Translations under genes and position numbers: made by a program
NCBI GenBank assembly: GCA_003427395.1
Contig: BFEA01000137.1
Span: forward strand, 221,793-255,747
Length of the DNA stretch: 33,955 nucleotides
Direction: 5' to 3'
Origin: Chara braunii
Lineage: Eukaryota; Streptophyta; Charophyceae; Charales; Characeae
The notes under the pieces: model-generated
Database searches by the model: none
The model's input: only the letters and a program-made list of their open reading frames with translations
Told to the model about the DNA's origin: nothing
Shown here: positions 1-9,625 of the stretch, piece after piece
How positions within the stretch are numbered: position 1 is the stretch's first letter
How the letters are laid out: every line of letters begins with the position of its first letter

Positions 1-31
<31 letters not shown>
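1..31. repeat. CT then CA dinucleotide microsatellite
   Basis: The window opens with a CT run that changes directly into a CA run. It is a compound dinucleotide microsatellite cut by the window edge, so its true length is unknown. Confidence 0.95.
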
Positions 32-32
<1 letters not shown>

Positions 33-99
33 AAAATTATGGAGAAAAAAAAATGAAAAAATCGGAGCCATGTGGCACAGGCATGTGGTGTTGTTTTGC

Positions 100-420
100 A
101 CCTTTAGGATTCCCCCACAACCCCCCAACTTTCCCCCTAACTTTTCCCTTCCTCCCTCATTTCCCTCCTCTGTACTTTCCCTCTTCGTCTCGTCCTTCCC
201 CTTCCTCCTACTACTCCCGCTCCTCCTCCANTAGCTCCATCTTTTTCTCCCTCCGTACCCTCCCTCCTTTTCGGTTTTCGCCTCCCCNTCTCTTCCTTTT
301 CGTCCTCTTCCTCCTCCCCCTCGTTCCCATCGTCCTCGTCCTTCTTCCTCCATTCTTTCTTCCCCCACCCCCTCGTCTTCGAACCTTCTCCTTCTCCTCA
401 TCCTCNAATATTCACTTTCT
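100..420. repeat. Pyrimidine-rich low-complexity tract
   Basis: The plus strand is almost entirely C and T here, in irregular TCC/CTC/TTC groupings. Open frames across it on either strand are compositional: Pro/Ser/Phe on plus, Glu/Gly/Arg/Lys on minus. I see no gene. Confidence 0.85.
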
Positions 421-574
421 TGTGTTCNTCCGCGTATTGTTGTCACTGTCCCATTTCACATATTTTAAGTATGTATTGGTTGCCTTCTTTCGCCTTACAT
501 GTTCAACCTATGGTCCTCTATCCTCGATGCTTCCCGCATTCCCCCTCGGCAACCCCCCTTGCCGGGCAAGAGAA

Positions 575-950
575 GGTTAACAACAGACACTATTTACAGG
601 TCACTTTCAGTCGCTTCAAGTCCCCACCTGAAACTCATGAAATGACCTGAAGTGGTTGAAGCTTTTGAAAGGGGTTTCAGGTACCCCCATCCAAATGGTT
701 GGATAGGGGTACCTAAAACCCCTTTCAGAAGCTTCAGCCTCTTCAGCAGTTTCAGATCCCCACGAAATTCCTGAAATGACCTGAAGTGGCTGAAAAGACA
801 GGCAGAAAAAAAAAAAAAAAAAAAAAACATAAAACTTGCCATCCAAACCACCCGAAACTTCTGAAATGACCTGAAGTGTCTTCAGGCCATTTCAACGGTT
901 TCAGACCACTTTAGAATCTTCCATTCTGAAATTTCAGGTGGTCGTTAACC
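575..950. mobile_element. Fold-back, MITE-like element built of CTGAA/TTCAG motifs
   Basis: A 37-base arm at 658-694 is repeated in inverted form at 699-735 around a 4-base loop, with about three mismatches. The motif TGAAATGACCTGAAGTG recurs at about 637, 773 and 862, and short TTCAG/CTGAA words fill the rest. The outer ends are GGTTAACAAC (575-584) and GTCGTTAACC (941-950), inverted copies matching at 9 of 10 positions, each containing TTAA. TTAA is the target site of piggyBac-type elements, but that class is only a suggestion. There is no coding capacity. Confidence 0.55.
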
Positions 951-1009
951 ACGGGTGTGCCGAGCATGCTTAGCAAGTAATAGCAGCGTAGGCCACTCGA
1001 TCCTCCTCG

Positions 1010-1225
1010 TCCTCGGGTTCCTCTTCCTCGTCCTCATCACTGCCCCCCCCCTCCTCCTCCTCCTCCTCCTCCACCTCCCCCACCACCACCACCTTCTCCC
1101 CCTCCACCCGTACTGTCACACTTCCCCTCGTCAAATTCTTTGATCCCCCCACCTCTTCCAGTTCTTCCAATCCCATCATCATATCCCATCGTCATGTCAC
1201 TTCTTCTCCCTTTCATGATCAAAGT
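1010..1225. repeat. CTC/CAC-rich low-complexity tract
   Basis: Runs of TCC, CTC and CAC trinucleotides on the plus strand, with a C-run near 1045. The Glu/Gly-rich minus-strand frames here are products of composition, not genes. Confidence 0.8.
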
Positions 1226-1367
1226 CAGTAAGGAAAGAAAAATGAAACCACCATAGCCTGTTTCTGCCCCCTTTCTCGATTTCTGGCACCATCATCATTT
1301 TACCTTATCCTGGCAGAACGTGTTACTTATCTTNCATGTGTGCCGCCAAAGATAGGGTCAGTCATCA

Positions 1368-1612
1368 CGCTCGCTTTTCAACGGGCACGCCGATCCAGGC
1401 CGNCCGTGGTCCTACCAGACNGATGGCTAGGATCGTCCCGCAATCTTAAAACTTTAAGATCGCGCGATGATCCAGGCCATTCGGCAGGCCCAACGGTCCG
1501 AATTTTCGCGCGATCTTAAAGTCTTAAAGTTTTAAGATTGCGTGAAAATCCGGACNGTCGGGCCGGTAGGACCGTGGGTGGCCTNGATCGGCCAATTCTC
1601 NCGTTAGCGGTT
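1368..1612. mobile_element. Inverted-repeat (MITE-like) element
   Basis: The left arm (about 1389-1466) and right arm (about 1507-1592) are inverted copies. GCCGATCCAGGCC is mirrored by GGCCTNGATCGGC, GTGGTCCTACC by GGTAGGACCGTG, and the inner GCAATCTTAAAACTTTAAG by an inverted copy with about 8 extra bases. The ~40-base centre again carries ATCCAGGCC-like words. Several bases are N, so identity cannot be scored. No convincing target duplication is visible and there is no open frame, so the superfamily is unknown. Confidence 0.6.
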
Positions 1613-2854
1613 TCTGTATTTGTAGGGATGCATCCATCCAACAGAGAGAGAAAGGCAAAATGGTAGAGGAAATGCAAAGTGTTTATCCTACTTGCTCAAG
1701 AGCATGATGGAAGTTTGGAGTACTCGGGGCAACAAGCAAGCAAGCAAGCAAGCAGGGAGTGTTCAAGAGGGCTGGGAGGGGGGGGCAGAGGATAGAAGGG
1801 GTAGCTTTGAGAAACATAACCTTTCTGTACCAAAAGAAAAAAAAGAAAAAATACCCAGCAAACTGCAACGAACGTGCAGATTCTCAGTGGGTTGTAAAGT
1901 AACAGGGTCATTTTTGCGACTTTCCTAAGTTCTAGGTCCAAACCGGTAACTGCAAAAAAANTGACCTGGTTCCTACGGGGACATTTCTGCAAACCCCTGA
2001 TTTTCCCAGNCCCTAACTCATTTCCACTACAGCTTCGGACTGGTGCCACCATTACTGGAAAGTGTAGGCCGTTGTTTTTGTTAGGTCCTTGNGTCCGATC
2101 NTNTAGGTCAGAGAGTCTAGAAATAGGATANAGTCAAAGACTGTGGGCCTTTTGGTTCTTTTTCGTTTTGGGCANCTGTGGTTTCTTCTTCGTCGAAGTT
2201 GGAGGTTCTCTTCACCTAGAGGCTGGCGCTGCCCCTTCTAAGTGCGCGCTGACTCAGCGCTGAGTTTCTGCAGGGAATCCTCNCANGCGCCGTAGCAGAT
2301 AGGGATCCAGTTGGCACTGGTGGTCTNCAGGNTTTGAGCTGAAGGGCGTTAGTAATGAGGATGGGCACCNTAGCCGAGGTTGAANGATGATNTAGGAGGA
2401 AGAAGCAGTCTCCATATATTTTGTTGAAAATTCTTTTTGAGTTCCCTCGGGGTTGTTTCAACACGGTTGGGATTCTTGGAATTTGGGTGCAGTTGATTGC
2501 ATTGGGGAAAGAAGAGGAACTACNAATTGAATTAACATTCAACTTCACTTCGAGTTTTAAGCTTCCGCTGTGTACTTCTCATCTGGTTTGACGTGGATTG
2601 CTCTCTCTCCAAGTCTGCTTTGTCATTGCGCATGTGTATGGGAACGTGTGGATGCTCTGTTGTACGACGTTTCAATCAGGCACATAACAAAAAGCAGCCA
2701 CACCCAACCCTGCATGAATCTCCCCTTCCCCCGCACCCCCCCGCCTTCACCACGGGAACATCCCAGCTACAAATATCAATCCATCATGAGGCTCAATCAG
2801 GGCACAACCCAGTCAGCAGTGAAAAGCATAGAGAATGGAGCCCGGCTGCAATCA
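1613..2854. other. Gene-poor unique sequence
   Basis: No reading frame here resembles a known protein, and no splice-bounded exon is convincing. Small features are a GCAA run near 1733-1752, an A-rich run at about 1831-1850 and the perfect 14-base palindrome ACTCAGCGCTGAGT at 2252-2265. The many single N bases would break any real frame, so a small exon could be missed. Confidence 0.5.
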
Positions 2855-3490
2855 GACATTCATTTTCATTTCTATTTCCATTTTCTTTCACTTCATCTCA
2901 TTCCATTTTCCATTCATTTCATTTCCACAGTTCCACTTCCATTCCATTTCCATTTTTGATTAACTTTCGCCCCCGCTCATCTCGTTACCTTTCCATTTCA
3001 AGTAGTTACACTTCACCTCCTTACATTTCCATTTCATCTTCCACCATTTCATTTCATTCCATCTCGATTTCATTTCATGTCATTCCATTTGTTTTTCATT
3101 CCGTTTCCATTCAACCTTGTTGCTCGGTTTGACCAAGTGCTTTTCCATGCACACTTCGGCAAAGCTACCCTTGATTGATTTACTTCTTAAACATAAACAA
3201 ATACGGGAAGGAGACATNGCATTTCATTTCCATTCCTCTTATTTTTCATTTCATTTCCATTTCAAGAATGAAAAATGCACCATAGTCGACCTGTATTTTN
3301 CNTCTCCATTACTTCTTTTCATTTAATCTCGTTATGTAACTTATGTTTCCATTTCGTCTTATTCCATCTCATTTCATCTACATTTTTACTCGACCTGTAA
3401 TTTCTGTCTCCATTACTTGGTTTCATTTCATCTCATTATGTTTCCATTTCATCTTAGTCCATTTCATTTCATCTACATTTCCATTCCATC
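2855..3490. repeat. Degenerate TTTCA/CATTTCC satellite
   Basis: The plus strand is a degenerate array of CATTTC-type words, interrupted at about 3110-3220 by non-repetitive sequence. The repeated Ser/Phe/His frames across it are compositional. Confidence 0.85.
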
Positions 3491-3502
3491 TCGAAAGACT
3501 GG

Positions 3503-3645
3503 GCAAGCAATCTGTTTAGAATATTCAGATTCGTCAGAGTATACTCCCAATTCGTCAACGGAAAAGTCCCCACTGTGTCCCAATTTGGAATGTGCAAGCA
3601 ATCTGTTCAGAACTTTAGATTCGTCAGATGAGCCCCCACTGGATC
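3503..3645. repeat. Diverged two-copy tandem repeat, period about 91 bases
   Basis: GCAAGCAATCTGTTTAGAA at 3503 and GCAAGCAATCTGTTCAGAA at 3594 begin two diverged copies. Both continue into AGATTCGTCAG and later a CCCCACTG word. No function is evident. The following 3646-3900 holds nothing I recognise. Confidence 0.65.
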
Positions 3646-3901
3646 AAAAGTTTTATCAAGCATTATCTTAAAAATGATGTTCCTTATAATGGGTTTATCA
3701 ATATTTGCTCGTTCAAAAGTCCCGTGTACAGCACTGGTGCGGTTTTTTTTTGGGGGGGGAGCACCTGCAAGTGCGGACTTGTTGCTTGGTTCAGCCATCC
3801 AAATACTTTCCTCATTAATTGGCTCGATACCCATCCTTTACATCTGAGCTCTGTTTGAGTTGAAGAACTACAGAACCAAACCCAAGTATGCATGGCCACA
3901 A

Positions 3902-3902
<1 letters not shown>

Positions 3903-3978
<76 letters not shown>
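3903..3978. repeat. GA dinucleotide microsatellite
   Basis: An almost uninterrupted GA run of about 36 units. It lies between two copies of a CTACAGMACCAAACC anchor word (about 3870 and 3992). Confidence 0.95.
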
Positions 3979-3979
<1 letters not shown>

Positions 3980-3983
3980 GCTA

Positions 3984-5470
3984 ATCTCAAAACTACAGCA
4001 CCAAACCAATAGACAGACAGATGGAGAGAGAGCGAGATGGAGACAGACAGACAGAGACAGACAAACAGACCAACAGACAGACAGACGACCAACCGACGGC
4101 CAGACCAGACTGCCCGTCTGCCCTCCACCCAATGGACGGACCAACACACTTGACCACCAGATGGACCGTCGGACGGACACACGGACGATGGACGGACGGA
4201 CAGACGGACGGACGGACTGACGGACTGACAGACAAGACGGACGTACGGTCGGGCAGACGGACAAAACGAGCGTACAGAAGGGCAGACGGACAGACAGACA
4301 GACAGTCAGTCCGTCTATTAGTCTGTCGGTCGGTCTGTCCGTTTGCCTGTCTGTCCGTTTGCCTGTCTGTCTGTCTGTCTCGACTTTCTCTATCTCTATC
4401 CGTCAGCCCGTCTGTCTAGTCTGTCTGGTTTATTGGACAGACATACCAACAGACAGACAGATAGACATGCAGATGGAGAGAGACGAAGAGCGCCGGAGAG
4501 AGAGAAGGACAGATAGACAGATCGACCAACAGACAGATTGACAGACAGACAGACAGACCAACAGAACGACACACAGACAGACAAATGGAGAGAGACNGAC
4601 GGACANACAGACATACAGACAGACAGACAGTTATCCAGNCATCCAGAGACAGAGAGAGTCTAGATAGACAGACATACCGACGGACCAATGGAGAGATACG
4701 AACAGACAGACAGATGGAGAGAGATGGAGAGAGAGACGAACAGACAAACAGGCAGACTGACTAACTGACTGACAGAGCAACACAGACAGAGGGAGTGGCA
4801 GAAGGACAGACCGATAGACAGACAGACAGAGAAACTGACGGACAGACCAACCGACAAACCGACAGACAGACTGACAGACCGACACCGACCGACAAACAGA
4901 CCGACAGACAGAGAGGCCGGCAGGAGGACGGACCGACCAACAGACAGACAGACGGACAGACGGATGGACCAACCAACAGACCGACAGATAGACAGACCGG
5001 CAGACCAACAGATAGACCAACCGCCAGACCGTGCGCCCGACAGACATACCGATCGACAAACCCACCAACAGACCGACAGACCAACCAACCAGATCGACCG
5101 ACAGAACAACCCAACAGACAAGCAGACAGAAAGACAGACAGACTGACCAACCTATCGATCAACCGACCGACCGACAGACAAACAGATATATACAGAGACA
5201 GTCTAGACAGACAAACAGACAGACCGCATGACTGACCGACAGACGAACAAACCGACAGACAAACAGACAGACAGACAGACCGAGCAACAGACTGATAAAC
5301 AGACTGATAGACGCAGAGACAGACAGAGAGGCCAACCAAGCGACAGATAGAGGCAGCGAGAGTCTAGCGAGACAGACAGACAGACAGAAAGAACAGGCAG
5401 ACCGACAGACAGATAGAACAGATGGAACAGACAGACAGACATACGTACAAATAGAGACAGAGAGTGTCTA
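3984..5470. repeat. Long degenerate CAGA array with a strand-switched block
   Basis: About 1.5 kb built from CAGA/CAGAC/GACGGA-type words. From about 4303 to 4432 the polarity flips to TCTG/GTCTGTCC, then returns to CAGA. The word AGAGTCTAG or a close form recurs at about 4647, 5198, 5359 and 5462, suggesting a higher-order unit of a few hundred bases. The many Arg/Gln/Thr/Asp frames (plus) and Ser/Val/Cys/Leu frames (minus) are repeat translations. This stretch may lie within an intron of the L28-type gene transcribed from the right, which is inference. Confidence 0.9.
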
Positions 5471-5802
5471 GTTCTAGTTGCAGAAGTACAGCACCATAAC
5501 CGACTCTACATCGCCACAGAGAGAGATAGAGAGAGGGAGAGGCGTGGAGCTGACAAGGAGAGAAAAGCTAGACGGGCACATGGTTCTCAGCAATCAGCGA
5601 CAGGCAATTCTGACCCATTCTTCCTCGATACAAGTTGGAACCCGCCCATCTGCCTGGCCGGCTTGCTTTCTCTCCTAGTGAGCTGAAACATGCCTAGAAG
5701 AGACAAGGGGGTGGGAGGAGAGCCATCGCCATTTCTGAGCCGGACGTAGTTCTCTTGCTATGGTAACGTAAATGAGGATAGTCGGTATCCCCAAACAAAA
5801 TA
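5471..5802. other. No recognisable gene
   Basis: It begins with a diverged copy of the anchor word (GTACAGCACCATAACC, about 5486) and a short GA-rich run at 5518-5545. The rest is unique sequence without a recognisable exon. I looked on the minus strand for a second L28 exon and did not find one. Confidence 0.5.
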
Positions 5803-5883
5803 AGAAATGGATGGATGGATGGATGGATGATGGAAGATAATATAACTCGCACATGGATGATGGAAGATAATATAACTCGCACA
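5803..5883. repeat. GGAT microsatellite followed by a 30-base tandem duplication
   Basis: About five GGAT units run into a 30-base unit beginning GGATGATGGAAGATAATATA, present twice in perfect tandem (about 5824-5883). Confidence 0.9.
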
Positions 5884-5908
5884 TAACCCCCTTATTGCCC
5901 TCCCCTAT

Positions 5909-5996
5909 AGAGCACATATCCCCCTTAGTGCACCCCCTTTAGAGGACATATCCCCCTAAGTACCCCCCCTCAAAGAGCGCATAATCCCCTTAGAGC
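5909..5996. repeat. Short minisatellite, three diverged units of about 33 bases
   Basis: Units share the pattern GAGSRCATATCCCCCTTAG followed by a C-rich segment. The copies start near 5909, 5943 and 5975. This lies just downstream of the L28-type exon in its transcription direction, probably in its next intron. Confidence 0.7.
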
Positions 5997-6048
5997 GGAG
6001 GTAGGTGGTGAAAAGAACAAGGGAAACAAAAGCATGACAAGTACTCAC

Positions 6049-6210
6049 TTATTTCCTCCCTCTTCACTTACTTTGTTGCCAAACCGGATCACCTTCCCTG
6101 CATAAAGTCCTCGTCGAGCACGAAGCATCATGGCACGTCCGACAGACTCAATCCCTAGCGGCATCTTGGAATGGACGAGACACGTGTCAGCACCACCGGT
6201 GGTCGTGGCT
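6049..6210 (-). CDS. MRPL28: Exon of a mitochondrial-type ribosomal protein L28 (bL28m)
   Basis: On the minus strand a 162-base block is bounded by a TCTGTTTCAG acceptor (exon from 6210) and a GTGAGT donor (exon ends at 6049). It encodes about 53 residues in one frame. The C-terminal part contains RRGLYAG followed by FGNKVSEEGGNK, which closely matches the GRAKRGLYAGRHIQ and NxVSEDGGNK region of land-plant mitochondrial L28 as I remember it. The same region in bacterial L28 is the N-terminal GN-x-VSHA-x-NKTKRR part. The protein is a large-subunit component of the mitoribosome, binding 23S-like rRNA. The donor splits the final Lys codon, so the next exon should begin by completing it and continue into the basic RR-W-PN segment. 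That exon would lie below 6049, and I could not find it. The first in-frame Met (6164-6162) could be the start, leaving 15 codons upstream as untranslated or intron-joined sequence. Only this exon is supported. Confidence 0.75.
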
Positions 6211-6218
6211 CTGAAACA

Positions 6219-6221
6219 GAG

Positions 6222-6259
<38 letters not shown>

Positions 6260-6295
6260 AAAAAAAAACACGCACACACACACACACGTTACAGA
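6219..6295. repeat. CA dinucleotide microsatellite
   Basis: Two CA runs are separated by an AAACAAAAAAAAAC interruption. They lie immediately upstream of the acceptor of the L28-type exon, where on the transcribed strand they read TG and may act as part of the polypyrimidine-like region. Confidence 0.9.
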
Positions 6296-6652
6296 CACAC
6301 GCAGAAGACCAGAGCGACAATGAGTATCGTCAAACACACAAAACAGGTGTGTCCTAGACAGTTTAACTAACGTCGTAGTACCTCCGATTTAGGAATCAGT
6401 GTGCGGATATGATAATGACTACTATACCCCACTACGCAGTAGATAACTTTTTTTTTTTTGAAGGGGTACGATGACGACCACTCAATCGCACTACGTAGTA
6501 ATGCGCACCTGAACATAATTCTGGCTAGATTCATACAGGCAAGAGCGTGTGAGTGTGCCCTCGTTAGTCATCTCAGAATCACACATCGACGAGCTCGGGT
6601 GAGCATCTGACATGCATCATCAATTTTTCCAAAAGGAGAAATCCTTGTGTCC
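6296..6652. other. No recognisable gene
   Basis: Unique sequence with several ACTACG/CGTAGT words, including the perfect palindrome ACTACGTAGT near 6491, and a T-run at about 6450. It would be the upstream intron or promoter side of the L28-type gene. No first exon could be identified. Confidence 0.45.
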
Positions 6653-7206
6653 TCTATCATCCATGTATTGCCCATTTATCCATTTCATTTATCCACATCC
6701 ATTTATTTACCCGTTCTCTATCCATCTACCTACCTAGAGACCTATCCATCCGCCTACCCAGATACCTGTCCATCCGTGGCCCATTTACCTATTTATCTTT
6801 TATCAATTTTGATCGATTCGTCTTATTTATCCGGTATCTATTAGTAGTTACCTGTTTGTCTACTTATCTATTTGTCCACCTATTTTCAATCTATCCAATA
6901 CCATCTGCTTGCCTGACTGGTCTGTCTGTCTGTCTGTCTGTCGATCTGCCACATCCACCTTGCTTCTCATCTATCTATCTATCCATTTATCTATCTATCC
7001 ATCTATCTATCTATCCATCTATCTATCTATCGATCTATTTATGTATCTATCAATACATCAATCTATCGATCTATCTATTTATCGGTCTATCTACCTATCT
7101 GTCTGCCTATCTATCGATCTATCGATCCATCCATCCATCCATCCATCCGTCCGTCCATCCATCCATTCATCCCTCCATCAATCCATCTATCTATTTATCT
7201 ATCTAT
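6653..7206. repeat. Degenerate ATCT/ATCC tetranucleotide array
   Basis: Words of ATCT, ATCC, ATTT and GTCT repeat with period four. They are imperfect at first and nearly pure from about 6968. The frames rich in Ile/Tyr/Leu/Ser or Pro/Ser/Ile/His across it are repeat translations. Confidence 0.9.
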
Positions 7207-7540
7207 AAGCCGACGATCCTCCCAAGGAGGCAGGAGGACGAGGAAGAAGAGAGAAGGGACAACGAGATGGGAAAAATAAAACCAGAACAAAAAACAAAAA
7301 GTTTGTGGATGGGCGACGGGGTTAGCAGGAGGGCTGGGGGAAGAGAGAGGATCCGATGGTGACAAGCCGGGGCACACCTCGAAAGAATAGGAGGGAAAGC
7401 AGCAGGAGGAAGAAGAACAAAGAAGAAAGGAGAAAGAAGAAAGGAGAAAGAAGAAAGAAGATGAAGATGAAGATGAAGAAGAAGAAGAAGAAGAACCGGA
7501 GGTTATCGAAGGGCTAGAGGCTGGGTATGAAGGAGGGCGA
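7207..7540. repeat. Purine-rich low-complexity stretch with GAA/GAT microsatellites
   Basis: Mostly A and G on the plus strand, ending in GAAGAT and GAA runs at about 7435-7497. No gene is supported. Confidence 0.7.
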
Positions 7541-8620
7541 CAGAAGAGAAGATTGCGTGAGGGGTCGAAGGTTTGGAGTTGCCACGTGGTAATCTTCTCT
7601 TCTGATCGTGCCACGTTGCCACGTTTGGGGATTCTTACGTGGCGCGCTGGTAGTGTCCTCCGCCCTGAGGAAGACAACAGAATACGTAGGGGTTATTCTC
7701 TTGTCGTGCCACGTTGCCACGTTTACGAGCTGCCACGAGGATCCCTAATAATATCCCCCACTCGGAGTACAGAAAAGAACATAGCCGCGCATACTAATCT
7801 CAACTTACGTGCACATTCCCCGACGCGTTTCTATCTGTTGCGCTCCGATCATCCTCAGGGGGCTTTCCACATGACCCTGCCTTGCGGCCCGCCGACAGTC
7901 CTCCCATCCTACTGCGTACAGAGGGCCGATGCGGCCTTGCCCTCACATATACTGGACACCTAGTTGTAAGCCTACCGTCTTCACCCGAATACAACGCCCA
8001 GTCATTATAGCTGCATTTGGCCCAACTTTCAGTCCAGATGCAGCAATAATGACCGGGCGTAATGACCGGGCGTTCTATTCGGGTGAAGACGGTAGCCAGC
8101 ACGCTAACCCATATTATCCCCTACGGGCATTTTTTCCGCAGAGTCTTTCCAACGTTCACTTCCCTCTGTCGAGTTTCTCTTTCCTGACTCAACTTTCTCA
8201 TTGGACCAGAACGTGCCACGTAGCCACGTTTGGGGATTCTCACGTGGCGCGCTGGTAGTGTCCTCCGCCCTGAGGAAGACAACTGAATACGTGAGGGTTA
8301 TTCTCTTGTCGTGCCACGTTGCCACGTTTAGGAGTTGCCACGTGGAGCCCTAATAATATCCCCCACTCCGAGTACAGAAAAGAAGATTGCGTGGGGGTTC
8401 AAATGAGGACGAAGAAGAAGAATTTGAAAATTTGAATTTGAAAAGCGAGGCCAGTCGCTCAGCGTCTATGCTTCAAAACAGGTCATCACAGCACCTGCAC
8501 AGACATAACCGCTCGTAAACGCGCACATTCCCCGACGCGTTTCGCCTGGTTGCGCTCCAGGACTTATCAAGGGGCATACCACACTCCCGCATCCACCTCA
8601 CGGTCCACCCGAGCAAACAA
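7541..8620. repeat. Duplicated CACGTG-rich units R1 and R2 plus a partial unit
   Basis: R1 (about 7606-7890) and R2 (about 8213-8620) share a long stretch. It runs from GCCACGTTTGGGGATTCT through ACGTGGCGCGCTGGTAGTG and AATAATATCCCCCACTC to CACATTCCCCGACGCGTTT. R2 has about 100 extra bases after GAGTACAGAAAAGAA. GAAGATTGCGTG at 7548 resembles the tail of R2, so a third truncated unit probably precedes R1. The spacer between R1 and R2 contains the palindromic element at 7972-8095. No open frame is conserved between the copies, so the repeat looks non-coding. Confidence 0.8.
7972..8095. mobile_element. Short palindromic MITE-like element
   Basis: The 124-base element begins CTACCGTCTTCACCCGAATA and ends with its exact reverse complement. 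The arms continue inward through AACGCCCRGTCATTA to GCTGCAT, leaving a short centre. The right arm contains a tandem duplication of a 15-base CCGGGCGTAATGA-type word missing from the left arm. No clear target duplication flanks it. Confidence 0.7.
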
Positions 8621-9239
8621 GACAAGTTCTTCCCCCTTAGGGGCATGCAAGGTGGGGCGTTCTAATATCCCCCCCCCCCTCCTCCTCCCCGGCCCCTTCC
8701 TACCTCCTCCCTAGCTTTTCCTTCTTTAGTTCCTTGTACTACCAGTACTGCCACCACCATCACTAATACTAACAACCGATTCAAATAAAAATCATACTGC
8801 TTCGGTTTTTTTTTTTTTTTAACCATTTCTCGATTAGTGCGTGTCATCCTTGAATGCGCAGGCGCCATGCGTGCATGCTACTTGAATCTTCTCTTTTTCT
8901 CTGCATCGCTAGAATAACGGTTGTTCCGCCGAAAGACAATCATACTGTTTTTTCCTTCTATCTTAGCCTCTCATTGGGCGGCCTCATTGGGCTGCCACGT
9001 GGAGTGCTCGTGAGCAACGACCCCATGTTCATTTCTTCAGCATCTTCCTCCTCCTCCCCTCCTTCGCCCATGCAAGCACCATGTACTGCCACGTGGCGTG
9101 CTCCTCGTACTCCCACTTCCGGCCCTTCGTTCGCGTCAATTGCATTCTTCATAGCCCCCTTCCACCTCTTCTGCCTCCTGTCCGTCCACATTTCAGCGTC
9201 CATACGAGCACTATAAGATGCCACGCGGCGCATTCTTCA
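8621..9239. other. No recognisable gene; C, T and A/T runs and CACGTG words
   Basis: A C-run at about 8669-8680 is followed by CTCC-rich sequence and a T-run at 8805-8820. Two diverged short repeats begin with TGCCACGTGG at 8993 and 9087, with a third weaker form at 9219. No exon is supported. Confidence 0.5.
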
Positions 9240-9625
9240 CGCATCCGACCCCTTCTTCTTCTTCTTCTTCTTCTTCTTCTTCTTCTTCTCCTTCTCCTCC
9301 TCCTCCTTCCCCTCCTCCTCCTCCTCCTCCTTACCTTCTTCTGGTTCTCCTTTCCCTCCTCTGGTTCTCCTTTCCTTCTTCTCAAGAGGAGTGGAAGGAG
9401 GAAACGATTCAGGAGGAGGAAGGGAGGAGGAGGAGGAAACAAAGTCCAGAAATATATGAACTCATTGTGGAGTTATGCAAGAAAAGCAGACACAAAAGGA
9501 AGAGGAAAAAGGAAAGGAAGAGAGAAAGAAAAGAAAGAAATACAAAAGAAAGAAAGAGAAAAAAAGACCGTCGACGTGCAAAAGAAGAGAAGAGAACGAA
9601 GGAGAATAAGAAGAACAAGAAGACG
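9240..9625. repeat. TTC/TCC run switching to a purine-rich run
   Basis: About 80 bases of nearly pure TTC and TCC repeat are followed by a 21-base TCTGGTTCTCCTTTCC-type tandem duplication. Near 9385 the same strand becomes almost pure purine (GAGGAA, GAAAGAAA) to about 9625. Long low-complexity frames across both halves are compositional. Confidence 0.85.

Noticed and set aside
3815-5442. Many long frames on both strands (Arg/Gln/Thr/Asp-rich plus, Val/Cys/Leu/Ser-rich minus)
   Set aside because: They are translations of the CAGA tetranucleotide array, open in several phases at once, with no domain.
6850-7206. CRISPR-like regular repeats
   Set aside because: Repeats are 4-base units without spacers, in a eukaryotic setting.
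6647-7362. 168-codon frame rich in Ile, Tyr, Ser and Leu
   Set aside because: A translation of the ATCT/ATCC repeat running into purine-rich DNA.
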